From Hymenobacter sp. YIM 151858-1 (GTDB lineage Bacteria > Bacteroidota > Bacteroidia > Cytophagales > Hymenobacteraceae): a DNA stretch of 64,000 nucleotides. Of the stretch, positions 57,387 to 64,000 are shown one piece after another (positions within the stretch are counted from its first letter, which is position 1; every line of letters starts with the position of its first letter). Position numbers and translations under genes: made by a program. Under the pieces are notes generated by a model. It had not been told where the DNA came from. It saw nothing but the letters and a program-made list of their open reading frames with translations, and ran no database searches. The DNA lies in contig NZ_CP110136.1 in the NCBI RefSeq assembly GCF_025979705.1, positions 1,736,001-1,800,000 of the forward strand, given 5' to 3'.

Positions 57387-58655
57387 CTAAACCAGCTCGC
57401 CGCCGATTATTACCTGCGCCACCGGGTTTTCGCCCAGCCAGTAGGGCAGTTCGCGGTAGTCGGGCACGTGCAGCAGCAGCACATCGGCGCGCTTGCCGGG
57501 CTCCAGCGAGCCGCAGTCGTGTTGCCGATCGATGGCCCAGGCGGCGTTGAGGGTTACGGCAGCCAGGGCTTCGAGCGGCGTCATGCCCATTTTCAGGCAG
57601 GCTACCTGCAGGGCCAGCCACAGGTTTTTGCTGGGGCACGAGCCCGGGTTGAAATCGGTGCTGATGGCCACGGGCAAAGCCGCATCAATGAACTGCCGCC
57701 CGGGGGCGTATTTTTCCTGGCGCAAAAACAGGGGCACCAGCGGCAGCAGCACCGCCACGGTGCGGCCCTGGCCGGCGGCCGCCACCTGCGCGGCGCCTGC
57801 GGGCGTGAGGTAGTCGCAGTGGTCGACGCTGGTGGCGCCGAGCTCGGCGGCCATCAGGCAGCCGCCCAGGTCGTGCAGCTGCTCGGCGTGGATTTTCAGC
57901 TTAAACCCTAGGTGGCGGGCGCGCTGCAGGTAGCGGCGGGCTTCCTCAACGCCGAAAGCGCCTTCTTCGCAGAATACATCCACGAACTCGGCCGCGCCGC
58001 GCACCTCGGGCAGCACTTCGGTTGCCAGGTAATCGAGGTATTCGGCGGGGCGGCCCTTGTACTCGGGGCCGGGCACGTGGGCACCCAGGAAAGTGCTGAC
58101 GATGCGCACGGGTTGCTGCTGGCCCGCTTGCCGGGCCACGCGCAACAAGCGCAGCTCGGTTTCCTTATCGAGGCCGTAACCGGTTTTGGCCTCCAGGGTG
58201 GTTACGCCGTAGCGCCGGAAGCCCTCGAGGTGGTGCAGGGCGTGGGCGAGCAGCTCGTCGTCGCAGGCCGCGCGGGTTTTGCGCACGGTGCTCAGGATGC
58301 CCCCGCCCGAAGCCAGAATATCGAGGTACGACTCGCCCTGCAGCTTGCGCTGAAACTCATCGGCGCGGTTGCCGCCAAACACCAGGTGCGTGTGGCACTC
58401 CACCAGGCCGGGCATCACCACGCGGCCCGTGGCGTCGATTACGCGGGTTTCGGGGCCGATCAGCGCCTCATCCAGCTCGGCCATGGCACCCACGGCGGCA
58501 ATGGTGCTGCCGTGGCAAGCCACGTACCCTAGGTCGAGGATGCGCCACTGGTGCATGGCAGCGCCGGCCAGGGGTTTATCGGTGGCCGGGCCGGCCAGCG
58601 TGAGCACCTGCGCCGCGTTGCGGATGAGCAGCGAGTAAGGTTGGGTGGCGGGCAC
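57387..58655 (-). CDS. hutI: Imidazolonepropionase
   Basis: 422 residues from GTG 58655, which lies 20 bases after the stop of the preceding gene and gives the usual length; a longer start at 58709 overlaps that gene. The enzyme converts imidazolonepropionate to formiminoglutamate in histidine breakdown. Visible landmarks: MPGLVECHTHLVFGGNRADEF (metal HxH), TTLEAKTGYGLD, KIHAEQLHDLGG (metal His), SVDHCDYLTPAG, and AISTDFNPGSCPSKN (metal Asp), ending with LNAAWAIDRQHDCGSLEPGKRADVLLL. No other hut gene is in the window. Confidence 0.93.
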   Translation of the reverse strand: MPATQPYSLLIRNAAQVLTLAGPATDKPLAGAAMHQWRILDLGYVACHGSTIAAVGAMAELDEALIGPETRVIDATGRVVMPGLVECHTHLVFGGNRADEFQRKLQGESYLDILASGGGILSTVRKTRAACDDELLAHALHHLEGFRRYGVTTLEAKTGYGLDKETELRLLRVARQAGQQQPVRIVSTFLGAHVPGPEYKGRPAEYLDYLATEVLPEVRGAAEFVDVFCEEGAFGVEEARRYLQRARHLGFKLKIHAEQLHDLGGCLMAAELGATSVDHCDYLTPAGAAQVAAAGQGRTVAVLLPLVPLFLRQEKYAPGRQFIDAALPVAISTDFNPGSCPSKNLWLALQVACLKMGMTPLEALAAVTLNAAWAIDRQHDCGSLEPGKRADVLLLHVPDYRELPYWLGENPVAQVIIGGELV

Positions 58656-58674
58656 TGCAGAGCGGAAAAAGGAC

Positions 58675-59115
58675 CTAGGCTTGGGGTTGGCTGGCGCGGC
58701 GGGTGGCACGCGTCAGTTGCTTGATGTACTCGACGCGGCGGAAGCGCAGCGCCGACCAGTCGTCATCGATGGCAATTTGGCGCACGGGCTCGAAGCCGAG
58801 GGCGTGCAGCGGCGCCCAGCCCGTGTCGCGGTTGAAGTCGCAGCGGTACTTTTTGCTGGTGCCCTTGGGGTAGGCAAACCACACGGCCGCGTCGGCGGCG
58901 GCCAGGGCGGCTACCTGCGGCGCCAGCAGCTCGATTTCGGTTTGTTGGGTGGCAAACACCAGGGCGGCATCAACCTTATCGGCAGCTGCTGCATCGCCCA
59001 CCACCGTGCAGTGGGCCCGCAGGTCGGCCAGCATGGGTTGCAAATCGGCGGGCAGCCCGAGCACCAGCACCACGGTGCCGGGCTTCAGCAGCATTTTCTC
59101 GACGGCTGATTTCAT
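58675..59115 (-). CDS. Conserved-looking protein, function unknown (DUF3052-like pattern)
   Basis: 146 residues. The N-terminal half repeats a beta-alpha pattern (TVVLVLGLPADLQPML, CTVVGDAAAADKVDAALVFATQQ) and the second half has AVWFAYPKGTSKKYRCDFNRDTGWAPLHALGFEPVRQIAIDDDWSALRFRRVEYIK, a strong motif that looks conserved. The pattern recalls DUF3052, small proteins of unknown role. No signal peptide. The stop TAG (complement CTA 58675-58677) is in CCTAGG. It precedes hutI by 20 bases on the same strand. Confidence 0.65.
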   Translation of the reverse strand: MKSAVEKMLLKPGTVVLVLGLPADLQPMLADLRAHCTVVGDAAAADKVDAALVFATQQTEIELLAPQVAALAAADAAVWFAYPKGTSKKYRCDFNRDTGWAPLHALGFEPVRQIAIDDDWSALRFRRVEYIKQLTRATRRASQPQA

Positions 59116-59165
59116 GAGGCGAATGTAGCAGAAGAACGCCGTGCCGCCCTAGGTGCCCGCCCGCG

Positions 59166-59609
59166 CTACGCCTGCCAGGGCCTCACCTCAAACCCGCCGC
59201 CCGGCCCGATGCGCACGTGGTACAACTCATCGAAGCCCTCGGCGTAGGTGGGCAGCTCCAGGCGGCCGCTGGTGCCAAAAATACCTTTGGCCGGCACCTG
59301 CTCGGCGGTGGGGCGCTGCTGGTTGCGCAGCAGCGCCTCGCGCGGCGCCGACTGAAAGTAGTAGCCTACCACCCGGTAGCCCGCCTGCCGGGCCGCGGCA
59401 ATGTATACCTGCCGCTCGGCCACGGTGGGGTTGGTGTTATCCACCGCAAACCGGGCCTGGGTTTCGAGGCACAGCTGCAGCAGGCGCCGCTCGCGGTTGC
59501 GCGTACGAAGCAGATCGAGGCTGATGCGCACGTGCGAGTTGAAGAACCGCTGCTTGTAGAACGTCGACTTGCCCGTGGCCTGAATTCCGCAGAAAATGAC
59601 TGCCTGCAT
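59166..59609 (-). CDS. P-loop kinase, polynucleotide-kinase-like
   Basis: 147 residues. Walker A GIQATGKST (8-16) opens the chain, followed by RISLDLLRTRNRERRLLQLCLETQARFAVDNTNPTVAERQVYIAAARQAGYRVVGYYF, the usual lid and phosphate-donor layout of small AAA/PNK-type kinases (NTNPT is the common motif). It likely phosphorylates a small molecule or polynucleotide end. The acceptor is unknown. The C-terminal part (LPTYAEGFDELYHVRI) matches related kinases. Transcribed alone. Confidence 0.85.
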   Translation of the reverse strand: MQAVIFCGIQATGKSTFYKQRFFNSHVRISLDLLRTRNRERRLLQLCLETQARFAVDNTNPTVAERQVYIAAARQAGYRVVGYYFQSAPREALLRNQQRPTAEQVPAKGIFGTSGRLELPTYAEGFDELYHVRIGPGGGFEVRPWQA

Positions 59610-59750
59610 AGCCCTAAGAAACAGAGGAGGTTAACCCCGATGAGTTATTGGTAGTGCTGAAGACGAGTTTCGTATACTTTTTCCAGCCCGTCTTTGGTTT
59701 TCAATACCTCATCTGATTATTATTATACACGAACCGAAACGCAAGAGCCT

Positions 59751-60032
59751 ATGCGACCAAACGCCCACTCGCTGCCCCTGCTCACGATAGTCTCTGCGCT
59801 GCCCAACGAGGCCACCGAACGCCCCATCTGGCCCAACGACGAGCCCGAAACGGCTGTCATTCCCCTGAAGGCGCAGGTTAGCACGCCCACAAAGCCCAGC
59901 CAGCCCCAAACCACGGGCTTTATGGTGGCTTCATCTGCCGAGCCCGCGCCCCCACCGGAGGCCGCCAACCCCAAGCTGCACAAGTACGACGAGTTCGTGA
60001 AGTTCTACCTCGAATACATGAACCGCGCTTAG
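59751..60032 (+). CDS. Small Pro/Thr-rich protein, function unknown
   Basis: 93 residues from MRPNAHSLPLL, chosen because the frame before it has no plausible start until 59694. Mostly Pro, Thr, Ser and Glu, with ERPIWPNDEPETAVIPLKAQV in the centre and a conserved-looking amphipathic tail KLHKYDEFVKFYLEYMNRA. No domain or signal peptide. The tail resembles short helices that dock on partner proteins; nothing more can be said. Confidence 0.55.
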   Translation: MRPNAHSLPLLTIVSALPNEATERPIWPNDEPETAVIPLKAQVSTPTKPSQPQTTGFMVASSAEPAPPPEAANPKLHKYDEFVKFYLEYMNRA

Positions 60033-60177
60033 CCGATTGGGCGGCTAACGGCCTTGCGCCGGCAATCTTTCTACGGTAACTCCCTCCCTTGCTTCCCGAT
60101 ACGCCCAACGGCTACCGCTTTGCAGCGGCGGCGGTTGGGCGTATTTCTGGCTGGTTGTTGCCGAAAGCGCGGCGGCC

Positions 60178-61293
60178 CTAGGTCCAGTACTTAACCGGGG
60201 CCTGCGGGAAGCGCTGCTGCCATTCGCTGTAAAAGACTTCCTTCAGGCGGCGCATATCGTCGGGCTGGTACACGTACTTGTGGCTGCCAAACTTGTTGCG
60301 CTTAACGGCGCGGCGGGCTTCGTCGAAGTCGAGGGAGGTGTTGGGGTACCACTGCAGCAGCACGTCCTTGGAGCCGGGCGTAAAGCGGTGGCTGATGAAC
60401 TCGGCCGTGAGGTCGCACTCGAAATCGAGCGTGGCCGAGAGGCGGTCGAACAGCTGGCGGTACTCCTGCTCCCAGTTGGGGATGGGCATAATGGGCGCCA
60501 GCACCACGCCCACCGGGTAGCCGCCCCCGCCTAGCTCCTTGGGCAAGGCCAGCTGGCGCAACGCCTGCAAGCGCGCCTCGATGGAGGCGGTGCCGCCCTC
60601 CAGCTTGCGCGCCACCGACTCGGCGTTGAGGCTGACCCGGGCCCGCGTGTGGCCGTGGTGGGGCAAACCGAGCAGCGAGCCTACCTGGTCGTACTTCGAC
60701 ACGAAGCGCAGGCGCGCCCCCTCGCGCTGCCCAAAATGGCGCACGCACTCGGCCAGGCTGCCCGTGAGGTGCTCAATGCCGAGCACATCGGTGTAGCAGC
60801 TCACCTCGAAGCTGGTAAGCCGGCCGGCCTGCTCGTAGCTGGCGGTGTTCCGGAGCAGAGTGGGCAAGTTGGCAAACACGCGCACCACCGGCGGGCCCTG
60901 CAGCGAGCCGGCCAGGTAGCAGTACTGGCAGTGCGCGGGGCAGCCCTCGGCCAGGTTCATCTGCCAGTCGGCCGAGGGGGGCGTGGGTTGCAGGCGCAGC
61001 GCACTCGGCGGAGCCTTTACCACGGCCAGGGTACTTTTGGCGCGGCGGTAGGTGTCGCGCTCATCGGTGCCGCGCACGCCGGTAAGGCGGTTGCTCTTGA
61101 GCACCTCCACCTCCAGGTCGTGCTGCAGCACGCGCTGGTATATCTGCTGGCCGAACTCCTCGTCGAGGGCGTCGGGCGTGAAAAGCACGCGCTTGGGCAG
61201 CCAGAGCTTGGCGCTGTGGGTGCGCACCAATGGCTCGGGCTGGGCCGTGGCCGGGGCGTTGAGAACGGGTAAGGTGAGCTGGTCGATCATCAT
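60178..61293 (-). CDS. Radical SAM, spore photoproduct lyase family
   Basis: 371 residues. The radical-SAM site is C118-x3-C122-x2-C125 (AEGCPAHCQYCYLAG) and a further Cys at 166 (FEVSCYTDVLGIEHLTG) matches the cysteine that donates hydrogen in spore photoproduct lyase. The rest follows the SPL order: RFVSKYDQVGSLLGLPHHGHTRARVSLN, GTASIEARLQALRQLA, LDFECDLTAEFISHRF and KFGSHKYVYQ. SPL repairs 5-thyminyl-dihydrothymine in spore DNA; this organism is not a spore former, so the substrate may differ. The stop is in CCTAGG (60177-60182). Confidence 0.9.
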   Translation of the reverse strand: MMIDQLTLPVLNAPATAQPEPLVRTHSAKLWLPKRVLFTPDALDEEFGQQIYQRVLQHDLEVEVLKSNRLTGVRGTDERDTYRRAKSTLAVVKAPPSALRLQPTPPSADWQMNLAEGCPAHCQYCYLAGSLQGPPVVRVFANLPTLLRNTASYEQAGRLTSFEVSCYTDVLGIEHLTGSLAECVRHFGQREGARLRFVSKYDQVGSLLGLPHHGHTRARVSLNAESVARKLEGGTASIEARLQALRQLALPKELGGGGYPVGVVLAPIMPIPNWEQEYRQLFDRLSATLDFECDLTAEFISHRFTPGSKDVLLQWYPNTSLDFDEARRAVKRNKFGSHKYVYQPDDMRRLKEVFYSEWQQRFPQAPVKYWT

Positions 61294-61713
61294 TAGCTAC
61301 AACACCCGGGCAGTGCCATAAGCTCCATCTAACACATGAAACAGATATTATTTTCTAGCTGATTAACAGTGTTTTATGCGTCAAATAATTTATCGTCTGT
61401 TAATCCGAAACCGGCGGTTGGCTTAGCCAATTTGGCCTTTGCGCTGGTACAGAAAAGGTGCAGGTAAGCGCAGCCTGCCGCCCTTGTATGTGCTGCTTAG
61501 GGCACGGGGGGCAAGGTCAACAATTCGGTACCCGGTTTGCCGGCGTAGGCGTTGACAAGGCACCGCTTTCTCGCCTAGGCCTGAAAGCGCACTGGCTTAA
61601 CTATTCGACTTTTAACTTCACTTCTGCTTCAACAATAGCCTATTATTTATCTGAATAGTAACATCTTACAAATCAAACCACAACCATAGCAATGGCCAGC
61701 CAGTTTAGCCAAT
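61294..61713. other. Gene-free stretch of about 420 bases
   Basis: Markedly AT-rich around 61330-61410. No RNA gene, terminator with T-tract, or repeat of the families seen elsewhere was found. It may hold the promoters of the divergent radical-SAM and 2H genes. Confidence 0.5.
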
Positions 61714-62229
61714 ATGCCTGCCATTGATGCCCCGCTTATCCTCACGCTTTCGCTCGACGAACGGACGTTCGGCTACTTCAACGCCTTGCGTCAGAAGCAC
61801 TTTCCGCCGGAGCGCAACTACCTCGATGCGCACTTCACGCTGTTCCACCACCTGCCCGGCCCCGCCCACGACGACATTGCCGCGGTGCTGGTTGCCCGGG
61901 CGCAGGCGCAGCGCCCCATGCCCATGCGCGTAACGGGCTTGCAGTTTTTGGGGCGCGGGGTAGCCTTCGCGCTCGACGCCCCCGAGGCCGAGGCCTTGCA
62001 CCGCGAGCTGCAGGCCCTGTGGCGCGCGCACCTTACGCCGCAGGATCAGCAGCGGCGCCGGCCCCACGTAACCATCCAGAACAAGGTAACGCCCGCCGCG
62101 GCCCGCGCGCTGCACGAGCAGCTGAGCGCCGGCTTCGAGCCTTTTGAGGCCACAGGCACGGGCTTGCAGCTGTGGGCCTACCGCAACGGGCCCTGGGAGC
62201 TGCTGCGCAGTTTCGCGTTTGGCGCCTAG
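61714..62229 (+). CDS. 2H phosphoesterase (2'-5' RNA ligase family)
   Basis: 171 residues. Both HxT motifs of the 2H superfamily are present: H40-F-T42 (LDAHFTLFHH) and H118-V-T120 (RPHVTIQNKV), about 78 residues apart as expected. The family includes RNA end-processing phosphodiesterases and uncharacterised Bacteroidota members; the target is unknown. No partner gene nearby. The stop TAG lies in CCTAGG. Confidence 0.88.
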   Translation: MPAIDAPLILTLSLDERTFGYFNALRQKHFPPERNYLDAHFTLFHHLPGPAHDDIAAVLVARAQAQRPMPMRVTGLQFLGRGVAFALDAPEAEALHRELQALWRAHLTPQDQQRRRPHVTIQNKVTPAAARALHEQLSAGFEPFEATGTGLQLWAYRNGPWELLRSFAFGA

Positions 62230-62298
62230 GTTTGCGCGTGGTTGCGGCACCGGGCACCTCCGGGCTTTGTCGGGCAACCCCATCCCCCACCCTATCCG

Positions 62299-62916
62299 AT
62301 GCTTATGAAAGCGCTGCTGCTTATTGATATTCAGAACGACTTTGTACCCGGCGGCGCTTTGGCCGTGCCCGCGGGCGACCAGGTTATTCCGCTGGCCAAC
62401 GCGCTGCAACCGCACTTCGAGCTGGTGGTGGCCACCCAGGACTGGCACCCGCGCACGCACAAAAGCTTTGCGGCCAACCACCCGGGCAAAAACGAGTTCG
62501 AAACCACCGAGCTGCACGGGCTGGAGCAAGTGCTGTGGCCGGTGCACTGCGTGCAGGGCACCGCGGGCGCCGAGCTACACCCCGCCCTCGATACGCAGCG
62601 CATCGAGGCCATTTTCCGGAAGGGCACCAACCCCGAAATCGACAGCTACAGCGGCTTGTTCGACAACGGCCACCAGAAGGCCACGGGCCTAGCCGATTAC
62701 CTGCGCGGCAAGGGCGTGCGGCAGGTGTACGTGGCCGGCCTGGCCGGCGACTACTGCGTGTATTTCACGGCCAAAGATGCCCTGCAGGAAGGCTTCGAGA
62801 CGTACCTGATCGAGGACGCCGCCCGCCCGATTTCGGCCGAGGGCTACGAGCGTGCCAAAGCCGACATTGCGCGGCGCGGCGGGCGCATCGTGCACAGCAG
62901 CACCCTGCTGGGCTAA
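62299..62916 (+). CDS. pncA: Nicotinamidase
   Basis: 205 residues from MLMKALLLIDIQNDF; the ATG at 62305 is equally possible. Catalytic triad D10 (LIDIQNDFVPGG), K108 (IFRKGTNPE) and C153 (AGLAGDYCV), with the metal-binding DWHPRTH. It hydrolyses nicotinamide to nicotinate for NAD salvage. The N-terminal residues before the start are Pro-rich and not part of the fold. Transcribed in the same direction as the 2H gene, 70 bases apart. Confidence 0.95.
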   Translation: MLMKALLLIDIQNDFVPGGALAVPAGDQVIPLANALQPHFELVVATQDWHPRTHKSFAANHPGKNEFETTELHGLEQVLWPVHCVQGTAGAELHPALDTQRIEAIFRKGTNPEIDSYSGLFDNGHQKATGLADYLRGKGVRQVYVAGLAGDYCVYFTAKDALQEGFETYLIEDAARPISAEGYERAKADIARRGGRIVHSSTLLG

Positions 62917-63069
62917 GCCGGCGAGGCACCAAGGGCACAGCGAGCCGCCGCGCCCTGGCCGGAGTAGCGCACCGCCACCCTAGCTACGGCCACAACCTTT
63001 GCCGCAGCGGCGGGGTACAGCATGAGGCCTGCCGCTGGCCGGCAGTGGCCTGCCCATGCTGTTCCGTTT

Positions 63070-64000
63070 ATGTCCGACCTAGGCCTCAACCTCCCCTATC
63101 AGCTTGATATTGCCCTGCGCACCGCCGCCGTTGTGGTGGGCGGTTTGGCTGCCGGGCTGCTGCTGAAGTTTGCCATTTTCGCGGTGCTGCGTACCTACAG
63201 CCACCGCCCCGACGACCCGGTTTTGCTGCGCTCGGTGGTGCGGCGGCTGAAGCGCCCGAGCGGCTACTTTCTGCCCGTGCTGGTGCTGTCGTTTGTGTTG
63301 CCGCTGGCCCCGCTGGCGCCCAAGCCCTTCGAGGTGTTGCGGCGCATTGTCGAAACCTGTCTGATTACCTCGTTTGCGTGGTGCCTGGTGCGGCTCGTGC
63401 GGGTGGTGCAGGATGTGGTGCAGCACCACTACCGCCTCGACGAGGGCGACAACCTGCGGGTGCGCAAGCTGTTCACGCAGCTGCAGTTTGTGCGCAAGTT
63501 TGTGGTGTCGCTGATTGTGTTTCTGGCCGTGGCGTTGGTGCTGATGAGCTTTGCCACGGTGCGCAAAATCGGTACGGGCTTGCTTACCTCGGCGGGTATT
63601 GCCAGCGTAATCGTGGGCTTTGCGGCGCAGCGCTCCATCAGCAACTTGCTGGCCGGCTTTCAGATAGCCTTTACCCAACCCATCCGGCTCGACGACGTGC
63701 TGGTGGTGGAAGGCGAGTGGGGCCGTGTGGAAGAAATTACCTTCACCTACGTGGTGCTGCGCATCTGGGACGAACGCCGGCTGGTGCTGCCGCTCAACTA
63801 CTTCATCGAAAAACCCTTCCAGAACTGGACGCGCACCACCTCGCAGCTGCTCGGCACCGTGCACCTGCAAACCGACTACACCATTCCGATTGATGAGGTA
63901 CGCACGGCCCTGCAGCGTATTGTGGAGCAAAGCCAATATTGGGATAAGCGCGTGTGCGTGCTGCACGTCACCGACTCCAAAGACCGCACCCTGGAGCTGC
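63070..64000 (+). CDS. MscS-type mechanosensitive ion channel (partial, 3' end outside)
   Basis: About 310 codons visible from ATG at 63070 (MSDLGLNLPYQLD), the rest lies beyond the window. Four or five membrane helices precede the pore helix TM3: GTGLLTSAGIASVIVGFAAQRSISNLLAGFQIAF, the Gly/Ala-packed helix of MscS, then the beta domain IRLDDVLVVEGEWGRVEEITFTYVVLRIWDERRLVLPLNYFIEKPFQNW. Channels of this kind release solutes on hypo-osmotic shock. Codon 4-5 (CTAGGC) is inside CCTAGG. Confidence 0.92.
   Translation, partial: MSDLGLNLPYQLDIALRTAAVVVGGLAAGLLLKFAIFAVLRTYSHRPDDPVLLRSVVRRLKRPSGYFLPVLVLSFVLPLAPLAPKPFEVLRRIVETCLITSFAWCLVRLVRVVQDVVQHHYRLDEGDNLRVRKLFTQLQFVRKFVVSLIVFLAVALVLMSFATVRKIGTGLLTSAGIASVIVGFAAQRSISNLLAGFQIAFTQPIRLDDVLVVEGEWGRVEEITFTYVVLRIWDERRLVLPLNYFIEKPFQNWTRTTSQLLGTVHLQTDYTIPIDEVRTALQRIVEQSQYWDKRVCVLHVTDSKDRTLEL

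Noticed and set aside
1-64000. Long open frames opposite or out of phase with most genes (for example 3539-4498 minus, 29602-30687 minus, 43088-44683 minus)
   Set aside because: They mirror well-supported genes in high-GC DNA, have low-complexity translations rich in His, Gln, Arg and Ala, and show no domains.
1-64000. CRISPR array, transposase, phage or integrase genes
   Set aside because: No regularly spaced identical repeats with unique spacers and no matching proteins were found; the phased repeats at 13413 and 46085 have 8-base steps, far too short for CRISPR.

Overview
The window is a gene-dense, high-GC (about 62% by eye) stretch of a Bacteroidota chromosome, most like Hymenobacter or a close Cytophagales relative. 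Support: promoters of the Bacteroidota TAnnTTTG type directly upstream of genes, the virtual absence of Shine-Dalgarno sequences, many short lipoproteins with an LxGC lipobox, DUF1573 repeats, a fused E1 alpha/beta 2-oxoacid dehydrogenase, imidazolonepropionase, and many palindromic intergenic elements. No phage, transposase, CRISPR array or rRNA was found; there is one tRNA (Ser, GGA) and one RNase P RNA.

Layout. 1-5,200: end of an M1 aminopeptidase, rnpB, a cytochrome c / sugar dehydrogenase pair, an NtrC-type response regulator without a DNA-binding domain, a coiled-coil secreted protein. 5,300-12,650: LuxE-like acyl-protein synthetase, fused E1 enzyme, DUF1573 protein, alanine dehydrogenase. 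12,800-22,600: SUKH-like protein, LTA-synthase-like sulfatase, orphan restriction-type nuclease domain, AMP nucleosidase, amidohydrolase, UMF1-type transporter, ClC channel. 22,600-31,900: regulatory/redox module with small paralogues, a disordered R/G/D/Y-rich protein, a Crp/Fnr regulator, a P2-type ATPase, a CxxC-less thioredoxin-like protein, a PAS histidine kinase and a fused receiver-Crp regulator; three FNR-like palindromes lie in its intergenic spaces. 31,950-33,750: AT-rich island with an acyltransferase beside tRNA-Ser. 33,900-44,700: asparaginase, TatD, then a polysaccharide locus (glycosyltransferases, deacetylase, Wzx, Wzz, O-antigen ligase/polymerase). 44,800-53,700: SpoIIE-type phosphatase, Dpp-type permease, glycosyltransferase plus flippase-like membrane protein, RuvC, PhzF, EamA. 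53,950-57,150: ECF sigma factor, a protein predicted to span both membranes, and a lipoprotein. 57,380-64,000: HutI, small kinases, a spore-photoproduct-lyase homologue, 2H phosphoesterase, nicotinamidase, and the start of an MscS channel.

The most unusual signals are not single genes. (1) The palindrome CCTAGG occurs about 80 times (roughly one per 800 bases), half of them as CCTAGGTG, in genes, stop codons, terminator loops and rnpB: a highly iterated palindrome comparable in style to cyanobacterial HIP1. (2) A family of intergenic inverted repeats has arms that fold into small hairpins with a constant tandem GA/GA mismatch and covarying stems. (3) Two inverted repeats are built from units repeating at exactly 8 nt. 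(4) One inverted repeat supplies the same last five codons and stop (VARTL*) to both convergent genes that flank it. All function and family statements come from reading translated sequence and motifs; no searches were run.
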